Positions 25,199 to 34,952 of a DNA stretch of 64,000 nucleotides are shown piece after piece. The stretch is from NCBI GenBank assembly GCA_963752855.1, contig CAVVZX010000004.1:1-64000 (forward strand), written 5' to 3'. How positions within the stretch are numbered: the first letter of the stretch is position 1; the number at the start of each line of letters is the position of its first letter. Both the position numbers and the translations under genes were made by a program. The stretch is from DATJPW01 sp963752855 (GTDB lineage: Bacteria; Desulfobacterota; Desulfomonilia; Desulfomonilales; Desulfomonilaceae). Under the pieces are notes generated by a model, which saw nothing but the letters and a program-made list of their open reading frames with translations, searched no databases and was not told where the DNA came from.

Positions 25199-26486
25199 TT
25201 ATCCCTTGGGTTTCAGGATCTCTTTCACATCAAATTCTCGAAACGCCAGAAGTCCGGTGGGGCGATAGATCATCACAAGAATCAATATCAGCGGAATGAC
25301 AATCCATTTATACACGTGCAAGCGGCCGCAACATTTCGCTGATAAGATTCATGCTCACCGCTCCAAAGACAGACCCCACCACCGAATTGAGCCCGCCAAA
25401 GTAGACCATGGCCAGGATTTCCGCCAAACGCTGAATGCCGAATGTCCCGGGATTCACAAAACGCATGACGTGGGCGAAAAGTCCGCCGGCCACACCCGCC
25501 CAGAACGCGCCCAGCATGAATGCGGCTATTTTGGTTTTGCGAGTATTGACGGTCATGGCGTCTGCGGCGATTTCATTGTCTCGGACGGCGTTCATCGCCT
25601 TGCCCAACACGGAGCGCACGAAGTTATTGATGATCCAGACGCACACAACCATCCACACAAAAACAACGGACAAAGAGGACCAACTGGGCTGACCGGACAA
25701 GCCCCGGGGGCCGCCCACCCACTCCAGATTCTCGATGAGGCTCTTGACGATGAACATGAAGGCCAGCGAGATGATCGCAAGATAGTCGCCTCGAGTGCGA
25801 AAAGAAGGGATGGCGACGACAAGAGCGGCTATAGCGGCCACAATCCCGCCTATGATGAGCGCCAACGGGAAAAGATAAGGGCCCAGCCAGGCAGGCAGCA
25901 CGGCTTGGCCGAACATGGGGTTATCGGTAAAAAGAAACAGACTGAAGACGGATGCCGAGTATGCGCCCAGGGCCATGAAGCCGGGATGAGCGCACGAGAA
26001 TTCTCCCAAGTATCCGTTGGTGACGTTGACACTCAAAGTGAGCATCACGGCGATCATCGTCAGCTTGAGCACCACCAATCGATAGTCGCTCAGGTCGGCC
26101 CAGTAGTGCAGCGCAATGTAAAACAGGGCCAAATGTATCAGTGCAGACAACCAGAGTGGACCGCGGTCCAGCAGCGCTGCCAGTCGGTTGGTAAGGCCGG
26201 CGCTGAGCCTTGCGACTACGGCGACGGGCGCGACATAGATGAGCAACACGTACGCCAGCGCTCCGGGTATCAATGCAGGATTTTTCATCACGATCAGGAA
26301 ACCGAACAGCACTGGTATCTTGGGTAGATACAACTCAAATGCAAGGAGATCGCCAAACTGACGCTCAAGGAATACCGCGCACAAGATGCCGACCAGCCAA
26401 CCGAGCATCGGCGTCCTGGCAAAGGCCGCGCGAATGGAACTGATTTTGGCTGACAGGGCCCGCTTCCGCACGACAGTCTCTTCCAT
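25199..26486 (-). CDS. livM: branched-chain amino acid-type ABC permease LivM, frameshifted near the end
   Basis: A large hydrophobic permease of about ten helices with the LivM hallmark region GYLGEFSCAHPGFMALGAY and the cytoplasmic EAA-like segment GKAMNAVRDNEIAADAMTVN. At 25,320-25,321 an extra base ends the frame early (LRPLARV stop). The other frame continues KWIVIPLILILVMIYRPTG and LLAFREFDV to the TAA at 25,199, the expected C-terminus. The start at 26486 has AAGGA upstream. It pairs with LivH. Confidence 0.9.
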
Positions 26487-26548
26487 GATCATCCTTATCA
26501 TCGATTCGCGAGATCGCCGTTTCCCACTCGGCGACTCTATATGCGGTT

Positions 26549-27472
26549 CTACAGTCGCAGTTGGGTACTGTAGACCTGACCGAAAAAGCCATACGGCCGA
26601 AACACCAAGATAAGCAAGATTATCGAATACGCGATGAGGTCTCGTAGGGTCGAGGGAAAGATCACAGGCACGAATATCTCAATGAATCCAAGCAAAAAAC
26701 CTGCGAGAGCCGCGCCCAGGATAGATCCGCGTCCGCCCAAAATCGCAGCCACAAAGGCCTTCCAACCGAGCAACACCCCCATGTATGGATCGAGCACCGG
26801 ATAGGCCAATCCATACAGAATACCTGCCGCCGCAGCGAGAGCGGAGCCGATGGCAAAAGTCATGAGGCCGATGCCATTAAGTGAGACGCCCATCAATGGC
26901 ACCACCTGATAATCGTAGGACATGGCCCGCATCGCCATACCCCAGCGAGTTTTCTGAATGAAGCGGCTCAACGCATACATGAGCGCCAGGGAGACTCCGA
27001 CAATGAGGATCTTCTTATTGGTTACGAAAACACCGCCAAGGTTGTACGTGGTCGATTGGATCAGTTCGGGAAAGCTCAAGCGTCGAGCGCCGAGAATGGC
27101 CAGGTTACCGGTTTCCAGGATGATGCCGATCATCAACCCCGTGATGGCGGCTGACGCTCTGGGGGCTTCGCGCAACGGTCGATACCCGATACGCTCTACC
27201 AGCATGCCCAGGCACGACGTCAACAGCATGGAGATCACGATGGTGATGGACAGGATCGCCCATCCGGGCACATCCAATCCGAGTGCCGCGAAAAGCGCCA
27301 GCAACAGAGCGGCAATGCCGCAACCGATGTACGCTCCGGTCATGAAGATGTCGCCGTGGGCGAAGTTGAACACCATCATGATGCTGTAGACCATGGAATA
27401 ACCGAGAGCGATGAGGGCATAGAAACTGCCCCATTGCAGAGCGTTGACCACGTTTTGCAAAAAGAATTCCAT
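26549..27472 (-). CDS. livH: branched-chain amino acid-type ABC permease LivH
   Basis: The 307-residue permease starts MEFFLQNVVNALQWGSFYAL with GGAG upstream. It has eight or so helices, with the LivH motif VYSIMMVFNFAHGDIFMTGAY and the coupling segment KTRWGMAMRAMSYDYQVVPLMG. An in-frame extension upstream to 27589 is unlike the family and was not used. It lies between livK and livM in the operon. Confidence 0.95.
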   Translation of the reverse strand: MEFFLQNVVNALQWGSFYALIALGYSMVYSIMMVFNFAHGDIFMTGAYIGCGIAALLLALFAALGLDVPGWAILSITIVISMLLTSCLGMLVERIGYRPLREAPRASAAITGLMIGIILETGNLAILGARRLSFPELIQSTTYNLGGVFVTNKKILIVGVSLALMYALSRFIQKTRWGMAMRAMSYDYQVVPLMGVSLNGIGLMTFAIGSALAAAAGILYGLAYPVLDPYMGVLLGWKAFVAAILGGRGSILGAALAGFLLGFIEIFVPVIFPSTLRDLIAYSIILLILVFRPYGFFGQVYSTQLRL

Positions 27473-27638
27473 GGATGTGCTCCATATTGAGGGCGGAACG
27501 CAAGCGGCGCGAACGGCCACCGCGTGCGAGTAGCAGGCTACAATGCCTCCGTTTCCGCCCAGCGCGTCTGTCACTCGATCCGAGCCCATTGATCGCTGAT
27601 GGGCTTGGGGCCTTGTTTTGGATGGAAAAGATCGGACT

Positions 27639-28817
27639 CTAGGGACATACCGACTTATAGAATTCGAATTCGCCTTTATCGTTGATACGAACTATGACTG
27701 CGCATTTGATCGGGTCGCCGTTTCCAGCGAATGTCATGGCGCCGGTAATTCCATCGAAGTTCTTGATCTTAGCCATAGCATCCCGAACGGCCTTGCGATC
27801 GTTTTTTATGTTGCCGGTAATTGCGCCCGCGTCCTGAATAGCCTTCTGGACCAGCCGAAGTGAATCCCAGGTCAATGCGGCCACGTCGTCAGGCACGTAG
27901 CCGTATTTCGTTTTGTATCGATCAATGAATTCCTTCGTGGCCCCTTTGGCGCCTGCCGCGGCGTAATGGGTGCTGAAATAGAGGCCGTGGCAGTCCTTCC
28001 CGCACAGAGCGACGGTTTCGGCTGACCCCCAGCTATCGCTGCCTACAATGGGTTTGTTCCATCCAAGTTCGTGGGCTTGTTTCACTATTAGGGCCACTTC
28101 ATTGTAGTACTGGGGCGTGAAGAAAAACTCGGCGCCGGAGTTGATGATCTTCGTCAACTGGGAACTGAAGTCCGTGTCCTTGGTGGTGAAGCTTTCGTAC
28201 GCCACCACGGAGCCGGGTCCGTTTAACTTTTCCCACGCTTTCTTGAACATTTCGGCCAATCCCTTCGGATAGTCGCTGGCCACGTCGAACAGGACCGCGG
28301 CTTTTGTGAAGCCGAAGGTGTCTTTGACAAAATTGGCTACCACGGGCCCCTGGAAGTCATCCAGGAAACAGCCTCGGAACACGTACGGTCGGTTCTTTGT
28401 GGTGTTGGGATTTGTGGACCACGGACTGATCATCGGAGTCGCGTAGTTGTTGGCCACATCGCCGGCGGGGATAGCCTGGCTGGAAGCTTGGGGCCCGACA
28501 ATAGCGATGACCTCGTCCTCCGTGATCAGCTTGGTATTGGCTTTGACGGCCGATTCGGCCTTGGATTCATTGTCTTCGACAACCAGCTCGACCGGGTACT
28601 TTTTCCCGCCCACTTCCAGACCACCGGCTTTGTTGATGTCCTCCAGCCACAACTGAGCGGCGAACTTGGAGCCCTCGCCTACCTTGGGGATGTCGCCGGT
28701 GATGGGCACATTGAGGCCAACCTTGATCGCCTTGTCGCGGCTACGGCTCCAACCGTCTATTGAAAACGCCGACAGCAGCGCCGACGCGATAACCAAACAA
28801 ACGGCAAGCTTGCGCAT
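27639..28817 (-). CDS. livK: periplasmic branched-chain amino acid-type binding protein LivK
   Basis: A 392-residue type I periplasmic binding protein. A signal peptide (MRKLAVCLVIASALLSAFS) precedes VGLNVPITGDIPKVGEG and the family segments AIVGPQASSQA and FRGCFLDDFQGPVVANF. GAGGAGG lies before the start at 28817. It captures the substrate for the LivHMGF transporter; in anaerobes such systems often import aromatic acids or amides, so the ligand is uncertain. Confidence 0.95.
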   Translation of the reverse strand: MRKLAVCLVIASALLSAFSIDGWSRSRDKAIKVGLNVPITGDIPKVGEGSKFAAQLWLEDINKAGGLEVGGKKYPVELVVEDNESKAESAVKANTKLITEDEVIAIVGPQASSQAIPAGDVANNYATPMISPWSTNPNTTKNRPYVFRGCFLDDFQGPVVANFVKDTFGFTKAAVLFDVASDYPKGLAEMFKKAWEKLNGPGSVVAYESFTTKDTDFSSQLTKIINSGAEFFFTPQYYNEVALIVKQAHELGWNKPIVGSDSWGSAETVALCGKDCHGLYFSTHYAAAGAKGATKEFIDRYKTKYGYVPDDVAALTWDSLRLVQKAIQDAGAITGNIKNDRKAVRDAMAKIKNFDGITGAMTFAGNGDPIKCAVIVRINDKGEFEFYKSVCP

Positions 28818-28859
28818 ATCATCCTCCTCTAGTGTCAGGTGACCTGCCTCCAGTTTATT

Positions 28860-28894
28860 TACCACTTGTTAAGTTAGAGGTATAGTACGTTTTC
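28860..28894 (+). repeat. short repeat 3, copy 2
   Basis: TACCACTTGTTAAGTTAGAG is identical to the core of copy 1 at 7,646, with GACCTG shortly upstream. It lies between livK and the dehydrogenase gene. Confidence 0.6.
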
Positions 28895-28915
28895 TCCTGT
28901 AGCAGCCGGAAGACC

Positions 28916-30097
28916 TCAATGACCTGCCTGCGCCGACATCCGCAACCATTGCCCGATTAGGTCTGCGTATAGGGCCTGACAGGAGCTTCGAGGCGTAGCT
29001 CCTTGACGCTGTCTGCCCAGAGCGTCTGCGGCCCAGATGGCCGATTCAACCATTTCAGCGGTTACAGGAAACCAGGTGGAATGAATAGTTTCGCCCTCTG
29101 CCGTGGTTGCTTCGGCTACTTTCCTTATGTCCTCGTGGCTCGGGTCGGATACGCCCAGATCCTCCAAACAGACCGGCAATCCCACGCTCAGACAAAAATT
29201 TAGGACTTGGTCCACGTCTTTTGATGATCGACCCTCCAACACCATTTGCACGATTAGGCCAAAAGCCACCTTTTGTCCATGAAACTTGTCGTGCGACGCT
29301 TCCAGAACCGTCAAGCCGTTATGGACAGCGTGAGCTGCGGCCAAGCCTCCGCTCTCAAACCCTAAGCCGCTGAGCAAGGTGTTGGCTTCGACTATCGCTT
29401 CTACGGCTGGTGTCACGGATTTCTTTTCCACAGCTAGCTTGGCCTGGAGACCATATTCCAGCAACGTGTCATAGCAGAGTCGAGCCAACGCAAGAGAAGA
29501 TAGGGTGGGCGGGCACGCTCCGGTGAGAGCATTCGGTTTACAGCTTTTGGCGCAGGTGTCCGCTTCCCAATAAGTAGCCAAAGCATCGCCCATCCCGGAC
29601 ACCAGCAACTCCACCGGGGCATTCGCTATCAGAGTTGTATCTACCAATACGCAGTCCGGATTTTTTGGCAAAACCAGATAACGTTCGAAAACACCGTGCT
29701 CCGAATAGATGACGGACAAAGCCGAACACGGGGCATCGGTGGCGGCAATGGTGGGGGCAATTATTACGGGGATTTTCATTTCATATGCCATCACCTTGCC
29801 TGTATCGATTACTTTGCCTCCACCGGCGGCAATGATAAGATCAGCGCCGTTGGCCTTAGCCACGCCCACCAACCGACTGATCTCCTTGTCCGAGCATTCG
29901 CCGTTGAACTCTTCCGTGTGGCAGCCGACCTTGTTGTCTTTAAGGCTGGCCTCAACCATGGAACCGCACACGTTGAGCGCGGTCTTTCCTCCTGTGAACA
30001 AGGCATTGGTACCCATCCTGGCGGCGTGGGTCCCAATTTCAGCGATGGCGCCAGCCCCTTGAACGTAACGATTTGGCGCAAGGAACACCCGACTCAT
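28916..30097 (-). CDS. gldA: glycerol dehydrogenase-like metal-dependent alcohol dehydrogenase
   Basis: The 393-residue protein matches GldA: NAD site IIAAGGGKVIDTGK, APTIAATDAPCSALSV, the metal Asp in SGMGDALATYWEA, and metal histidines in AAAHAVHNGL and FHGQKVAFG. It oxidises glycerol or a similar diol with NAD. The C-terminal 20 residues after GRQRQ look extra. It lies just upstream of livK on the same strand, separated by repeat 3, so joint expression is possible. Confidence 0.85.
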   Translation of the reverse strand: MSRVFLAPNRYVQGAGAIAEIGTHAARMGTNALFTGGKTALNVCGSMVEASLKDNKVGCHTEEFNGECSDKEISRLVGVAKANGADLIIAAGGGKVIDTGKVMAYEMKIPVIIAPTIAATDAPCSALSVIYSEHGVFERYLVLPKNPDCVLVDTTLIANAPVELLVSGMGDALATYWEADTCAKSCKPNALTGACPPTLSSLALARLCYDTLLEYGLQAKLAVEKKSVTPAVEAIVEANTLLSGLGFESGGLAAAHAVHNGLTVLEASHDKFHGQKVAFGLIVQMVLEGRSSKDVDQVLNFCLSVGLPVCLEDLGVSDPSHEDIRKVAEATTAEGETIHSTWFPVTAEMVESAIWAADALGRQRQGATPRSSCQALYADLIGQWLRMSAQAGH

Positions 30098-30469
30098 TCC
30101 AATCCTCCTAGAGTCATAAAGTCTGAATGGCCGCTTTCCTGCCCGAGAGCGGCAGGACCTGGCTTGCGGATATGTTTTGCGGTTGGGGCCTCACTCCGGG
30201 TCGCCAGACCGCACCGTCACACGTGTCTTGCATGATAATGAAGCAGCAGTGTCCCGGTTGATCTTGACCACCTGAGAAATCGCTCGTGATTGAACGATTG
30301 CCTTGTCTCATTTAGGAATCAGCCTAGTCGAGAAAACTTTCTTCCAGGTCTAAATGATCCGATCCATTGCACGCAGCCTTCATCAGCCTATCAAAGACCC
30401 CTGAAATGGCAAGAGCGCCGGATAATCAAGGCAGGCGCTTGTCACCTTGCCTGTTCCCCGATAGATCTG
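30098..30469. other. intergenic region, no gene recognised
   Basis: About 370 bases with no convincing frame. It should hold the promoter for the dehydrogenase-liv transcript. No operator palindrome was found. Confidence 0.5.
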
Positions 30470-31004
30470 TCATCTCCCCAGTTCCTCAACCAAGTCCCTG
30501 TATTTCTTGTGAATCATATTCCTGTCAAATTCCCAAAATTCTTGAAGCATTTTTTCCTGAGCTTCCACAGTGAAGTATTGCATCATTGCAGGGAAGAATA
30601 CCTTGTCTTCTTTTTCAATGTGCCGGGGATAGAAGGTAATCAAAAATTCAAGTTTTTCTATTACCACATCTACGGCTGAATCGTCCCCGGCGAAATGGCG
30701 CTTCTTTGCGTCCACTAGGTCGGCAGCCGGTCTTACGTCCGAGGACGTGCTCTTGAATGAGTTCGCCCATAATCTTCTGTTCCTCACTGGTCATGTCCTT
30801 TTGAGCGAGATCTCGAAAAAGAATATCTTCTTCTTTGCCGTGATGAGTCTTGTCAGCGTAAACTCGGATGAAATCAACTGCATTGTCGATAAACACGGGG
30901 TTGATCACCTTCGTTTTTCGAACGCGTATGGCTTCCTTGTTTATGAGTGCGAGCATTCTTTCAATGAGACGATGTTCGATCATCAAAGGCGCTCTCACTT
31001 GCAT
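30470..31004 (-). CDS. hemerythrin HHE domain protein, frameshifted
   Basis: From MQVRAPLMIEHRLIERML the protein shows the hemerythrin histidines: EHR, YADKTHHGKEED and a late FYPRHIEKEDKVFF. The frame breaks near 30,727 (HVLGRKT); the other frame continues AADLVDAKKRHFAGDD and ends VEELGR. The 535-base length fits one extra base. The start at 31004 was taken because the longer reading lacks family similarity. The fold binds two irons and oxygen or NO; a redox-sensing or protective role is likely. Confidence 0.85.
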
Positions 31005-31245
31005 GATAATGACTCCTTTTCTGCTGAAAAACGTATGACAAAACCTCTCCCTCACCATTCCGATGGCTCAATCCGGGATTCCCGGACGTTTCTCTCCTCC
31101 GAGTCCCAGCAACGACCAAAAATAACATGTCTTGCAAGACCGGACCGAAAAGTCTTTGTTTTCTTTCCAGGCTTTCATCCGCCGAGGGACTGTGTGATAC
31201 CGATTCGCTTTCAAAGAAGTGATTTTGAACTGAAATTAACTCCAG

Positions 31246-31332
31246 CACTGACCTGGTTCCCAGGTCAGTGGCACCCAAAAACTCACCATTTCACAAGGCC
31301 GGGGTGCCACGGACCTGCATCGCAGGTCCGTG
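31246..31332. repeat. paired perfect palindromes (REP/BIME-like)
   Basis: CACTGACCTG and CAGGTCAGTG (31,246-31,255 and 31,261-31,270) form a 10-bp stem. CACGGACCTGC and GCAGGTCCGTG (31,308-31,318 and 31,322-31,332) form an 11-bp stem. Between them GTGGCACCC and GGGTGCCAC can also pair. There is no T-run after either stem, so a simple terminator is less likely. Confidence 0.65.
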
Positions 31333-31423
31333 ATTCTTCGTTCCGATGTTCCACGTTAGATCGCGAATCGGTATCAATCCATTATTTAGGAAGTCCAGAC
31401 ATGTTGGTATCTCCCCGCCCCGC

Positions 31424-32251
31424 CTACCATTCCATGATTCTTCCGATCGTTTTCATGTCCGGCGTGAAAGGATTTTGAGGAGCCTCGGGTACGGCTAATT
31501 GATGGGTCTGAAGAAACGGGGTTTCCTTAAGCTTCATGTTATAGGCTGTGAACATCAGGGTTTCCAGGTTTACGGTATCAGTTACGTTGTAAGCCAGCAG
31601 GGTTTCCAGCGCCTTTTCATTCTTTTTAGCCTTGAAATCCTTCCATAATAAGACCGCGAAATAACCATCGATGCCCTCCAATTCTTCGCGGGCGAGTCCC
31701 AGTTTCTTTTCGCACCCCTTCAAGCCCCCGGTGTAGCCGAGGCTCTTCAGCACGTACCTCAGGTCAATGTGGGCGTGATTCATCTTGATTCCCAGATCAT
31801 TCTCAATAAACGGCACGTCAAAGCATTTGCCGTTGTAGGTCACGATGACTTTATACCTTGCTATATCCACTCGGAAGTCATCAAGATTTCGTCCTTTCAC
31901 GTAGGAGAATATGGATGCGCCATCGTAGAGGGCAATGGTGGTTATGTAGTCTCCCGGTCCTCCCAAGCCCGTGGTTTCAATGTCCAGATAGGCGGTCGAG
32001 TGACGAAAATCCGGCAGTAGCCGCCAGTAATCACTGGATGGCAACGAATCGGTAAAGTGGTTAGGATCGTTATCTTTAAGATGGCCGATGGATTCTTGTA
32101 TCCGGCTTTTCAATAATTGGTGTCTTTTTTTGGAAAGTCGGATTGAATCTGTGTTTAGCACATCATCCCAGCATAAAATGCCATTAGACCAGAGACTGCG
32201 CTCAGATCTCTCTCCTATTCCCGGTATGTGGCAGAAAGTATTTCTTAACAA
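31424..32251 (-). CDS. RNase H-like exonuclease (YprB family)
   Basis: A DnaQ/RNase H-fold exonuclease: DIETTGLGGPGD carries the first Asp-Glu pair, VTYNGKCFDVPFI the second motif, and AYNVTDTVNLE the final Asp. The N-terminal HIPGIGERSERSLW segment is a helix-hairpin-helix typical of YprB proteins. The start is likely the TTG at 32251, as GAGGAGG lies six bases upstream; a longer TTG start at 32272 would bury that site. It likely processes single-stranded nucleic acid. Confidence 0.85.
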   Translation of the reverse strand: MLRNTFCHIPGIGERSERSLWSNGILCWDDVLNTDSIRLSKKRHQLLKSRIQESIGHLKDNDPNHFTDSLPSSDYWRLLPDFRHSTAYLDIETTGLGGPGDYITTIALYDGASIFSYVKGRNLDDFRVDIARYKVIVTYNGKCFDVPFIENDLGIKMNHAHIDLRYVLKSLGYTGGLKGCEKKLGLAREELEGIDGYFAVLLWKDFKAKKNEKALETLLAYNVTDTVNLETLMFTAYNMKLKETPFLQTHQLAVPEAPQNPFTPDMKTIGRIMEW

Positions 32252-32563
32252 GGCATTCCTCCTCGCCAACAAGGATTCAGTGTTTTCCGTGAGGATATTT
32301 TTTGTCCTTTGGTTGAGGACCTATCATAATTCCGGAGGTGAGTGCAACAGTGGGAGAGGCGCCTCTTATTCGATACCGGTGACCTCTCTTCAAGTAGGCA
32401 TCAGTAGCAAAGATTCTGTTTGACCGACGGGCGTACGGAGAGATACACTGAAGACCGCCAAATAAAAGGCTTTTTCATCGACATGCCGTTGGAGGTTTTT
32501 CAATGCGAGCCAGCGAATTCAAGGGTAAGCAAAACTATCCCAACCATTAATAGGAGGGTCATC

Positions 32564-32773
32564 ATGGGACCTGTACTAAGACTACTATTTTCCGGAGTAG
32601 TGTTAGGCATTGGATGGAAACTGGGTGGGTATCTTTTCGACATTGTCTCACAGAGCCAGGACATACAAAATTTCCCAGCCGACCTTAAGGCTACATGGAC
32701 TGGCAGGAGCGGACCTGACGAGGCGACTGCCGAAAATCCGGAATCCGATACACAAGGTCATCTCAAAAATTAA
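32564..32773 (+). CDS. small single-helix membrane protein, first of a tandem pair
   Basis: The 69-residue protein starts MGPVLRLLFSGVVLGIGWKLGGYLFDIV and has a soluble tail of about 40 residues. TAGGAGGG precedes the ATG. The next gene, nine bases downstream, encodes a related protein (VGPVIRWLLTGVLLGIADK), so this is a local duplication. No family was recognised. Confidence 0.65.
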   Translation: MGPVLRLLFSGVVLGIGWKLGGYLFDIVSQSQDIQNFPADLKATWTGRSGPDEATAENPESDTQGHLKN

Positions 32774-32782
32774 GGAATACTA

Positions 32783-32944
32783 ATGACTCCCACTTCACTA
32801 GTAGGTCCTGTGATTCGATGGCTCCTAACCGGAGTTCTCCTAGGTATAGCCGACAAAGCAATAACTTCACTATGGGACATGGCTAACAAAGACAAAAATA
32901 AGGACGCAGAGGTTTCAACGAATAAAAATCAATCTTCTGAGTAA
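32783..32944 (+). CDS. small single-helix membrane protein, second of a tandem pair
   Basis: The 53-residue protein reads MTPTSLVGPVIRWLLTGVLLG, then ADKAITSLWDMANK and a hydrophilic Lys/Asn/Ser tail. AAGGA lies seven bases before the ATG. It is clearly a paralogue of the preceding gene. The pair precedes the DUF-type gene at 32,996 by about 50 bases, so the three may be co-transcribed. Confidence 0.6.
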   Translation: MTPTSLVGPVIRWLLTGVLLGIADKAITSLWDMANKDKNKDAEVSTNKNQSSE

Positions 32945-32995
32945 ATCGGGAGGTATCTTTACGATACCAACGTTATGCAGTAGAGGACATTCCAC

Positions 32996-33488
32996 ATGGG
33001 CGACTGGAAGGTCCCGCCGAAAGCAAAGATATACGAAGCGCTGACCGCTGTGGCTGACGGCAGGGTAAAGCTCACGGGCGGTGAAACCGCAGAAGTGCTG
33101 TCGTCCGATGGCACAAAAACATACATTGTGGAATGGTCGGCTGATTTGCGGGCAGATCACGTCCAATGACAATGCGTCCTATTGGCAGGGCTACATCGGA
33201 TATCCGATCATCGCTGTCTTGATGGCGCTTGGAAGGCTGGATTTCGACGGAACAGTGGCGCAGGCATTATCGGGGATAGCTTGGAAACAGATGAATCGCA
33301 GGTTTCGGAATGACTACGACAAAGCTGTCGAGAGCGTCCTGCTGAATTTGGACGTGGAACCCGGGCTTCGCCAGAGGGTTGCTTCCGAAGTAGACAAGAT
33401 ATTTATCCAGCTTGAAACGCTTGACTTGGAGGCGTTGCCGCGTCGTAGACGACCACCGAAGGGCCAAGCGCAGGCGAAAACCGTATAG
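32996..33488 (+). CDS. conserved protein of unknown function, frameshifted
   Basis: The first frame starts MGDWKVPPKAKIYEALTAVAD and reads TAEVLSSDGTKTYIVEWSADLR. At GGG 33,148-33,150 one extra base shifts it; the second frame continues QITSNDNASYWQGYIGYPIIAV and runs to 33,488, ending in a basic PRRRRPPKGQ tail. The 493-base length fits one insertion. The joined protein (163 residues) is mixed alpha/beta and soluble. I do not recognise the family. Confidence 0.65.
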
Positions 33489-34027
33489 TTTAATACTCGA
33501 TACTTCAAGAGCTGGAACAACACCGCAAATTTATTCCCATTTACAATACCCTGATAGAATATAGCGGAAGACATCCTTTTGAGGGTAGATTTTGAAGGCC
33601 ACTGGGGATGAGGAAGAGAAGAGGAATCCTCCGCCGGATATCCACGCTGCTCGTTTCCGACAACTACACGATGCCTCTACAATCCGCTCCGGGAGCGCGG
33701 CATCGACGAGCCAACCAGGTGCGATTTGCGGGGTCTCCTTCCTCCGCTTACTCAAACCATTCAGATTCTAAAAAATCGTCTGTAATCGTCTCTGATGGAG
33801 CCGGGTTTCGGGTGGAGCGGCCCTGAGGAGATGTGATTCATCGAGGCAGATTGTCTTTGGTATCCGTGACAACGACGGAGAGAATCCGGAAGTTGCAGAT
33901 AGGGATGTGCTTGACGCCGAGCCTCGCGGTGTCCATTTTTCTGGTACATGACAAGGTTCCCGCTGCGTAACCGAATGATCTGCCAGGAGATAGGAACCGT
34001 TTATTGCTCTGAAAGGAGGCCACCCTC
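33489..34027. other. intergenic region, no gene recognised
   Basis: About 540 bases with scattered short frames on both strands. None has a good start signal or family similarity. GAAAGGAGG just before 34028 is the ribosome site of the cupin gene. Confidence 0.5.
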
Positions 34028-34387
34028 ATGGCTAAAATGGAAAAGAGAAACTTGTCACATCCTGACGAGACTCGGACCTTTGACAAAGGAAAACTGGAGC
34101 TCGTCACTATCGGCGGCGTCTTGTTCGGACGAGCCACCTTGCAACCTGGTTGGAAATGGTCAACTTCGGTAAAGCCTTTGGTGAAGACCAAGAGCTGCGA
34201 GGCTCCTCATGTCCAGTACCATGTATCCGGTCGACTCCATGTAGTGATGGATGACGGCTCTGAAGATGACTTCGGACCCGGCGATGTTTCGCACCTGCCT
34301 CCGGGTCATGATGCCTGGGTCGTAGGAGAAGACCCCGTGGTGGTGATCGACATATCCGGTATGGGAGAATATGCCAAACCGAAGTGA
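34028..34387 (+). CDS. cupin-domain protein
   Basis: The 119-residue protein has the single cupin fold: GRATLQPGWKWS, then HVQYHVSGRLHVVMDDG and the second motif GPGDVSHLPPGHDAWVVG. Two histidines of motif 1 are reduced to HVQYH. AAAGGAGG precedes the start. It could be a small metal-dependent isomerase, a ligand-binding regulator or a stress protein; there is no context to decide. Confidence 0.85.
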   Translation: MAKMEKRNLSHPDETRTFDKGKLELVTIGGVLFGRATLQPGWKWSTSVKPLVKTKSCEAPHVQYHVSGRLHVVMDDGSEDDFGPGDVSHLPPGHDAWVVGEDPVVVIDISGMGEYAKPK

Positions 34388-34424
34388 GTTCTCAGTCATA
34401 CGCATAGATCAAGGGAGAAAAACA

Positions 34425-34493
34425 ATGAAAACCGCTATACAAACAGCCAAGGCTTCCGAAGACCGCCGCATAATCCGGGATAAGGAGGAATGA
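34425..34493 (+). CDS. 22-codon upstream peptide or leader
   Basis: MKTAIQTAKASEDRRIIRDKEE with GGGAG upstream ends in a TGA three bases before the next gene's ATG, and its last codons contain that gene's ribosome site. It also includes a scrap of repeat 2 (CGCCGCATAATCCGG). It may be a coupled leader or chance. Confidence 0.3.
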   Translation: MKTAIQTAKASEDRRIIRDKEE

Positions 34494-34495
34494 CG

Positions 34496-34855
34496 ATGAG
34501 AGGAACAGCGAGATTCATCATGGTGGTACTGGTGGTGGCTGCCCTGGGTCTGGGGGCCGCTGTGGCAATGACCGTGGAAGGACAATATCAAGTAACAGGC
34601 ACAAATCCGGATGGCACGGAATATCAGGGGACGGCTGTCATCCAGCGGAACGGAGATCGCTACACTTGTAACTGGACCGTTAATGGTGAACCAATGTATG
34701 GGGAAGGCACGCTGCAAGGTGACCGTCTGAGCTTGAAGTGGGGCAAGGATCCTAGTCATCTCGACGACGTGGTCACATACACCATTGGTAGTGACGGCAT
34801 TCTGCGCGGCGTATGGTCAGGGGGTCAGGGGAAAGAAACGCTCACCCCGCAGTAA
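34496..34855 (+). CDS. exported small protein of unknown function
   Basis: A signal peptide (MRGTARFIMVVLVVAALGLGAAVA) is followed by a beta-rich domain of about 95 residues: VEGQYQVTGTNPDGTEY, CNWTVNGEPMYGEGTLQG, LRGVWSGGQG. The repeated G-x-W/G-x-L strands suggest a small barrel like lipocalin-type or OB-like proteins. ATG 34496 was chosen over 34490 because AGGAGG would be too close to the latter. Confidence 0.7.
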   Translation: MRGTARFIMVVLVVAALGLGAAVAMTVEGQYQVTGTNPDGTEYQGTAVIQRNGDRYTCNWTVNGEPMYGEGTLQGDRLSLKWGKDPSHLDDVVTYTIGSDGILRGVWSGGQGKETLTPQ

Positions 34856-34952
34856 GGGACGTGGCAGATCAATTGCAGGGAGAGGTATAGGAGTGCGCCT
34901 CCCTTGGCTCACTTCGGGGACTACTCTGGTTTTCAAACAGGATGAAGGAAGT

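Noticed and set aside
25296..26327. Long plus-strand open frame of 343 codons
   Set aside because: It lies fully antisense to livM, which has clear family motifs; the translated product is His/Gln-rich and low in hydrophobic residues, typical of a shadow of a membrane protein gene.
31308..31332. Rho-independent terminator
   Set aside because: The stem is strong but no T-run follows, and a second equal stem lies nearby, so it was called a palindrome pair.
33531..33755. Minus-strand 74-codon frame
   Set aside because: No ribosome site, no similarity and basic Ser-rich composition; probably chance.
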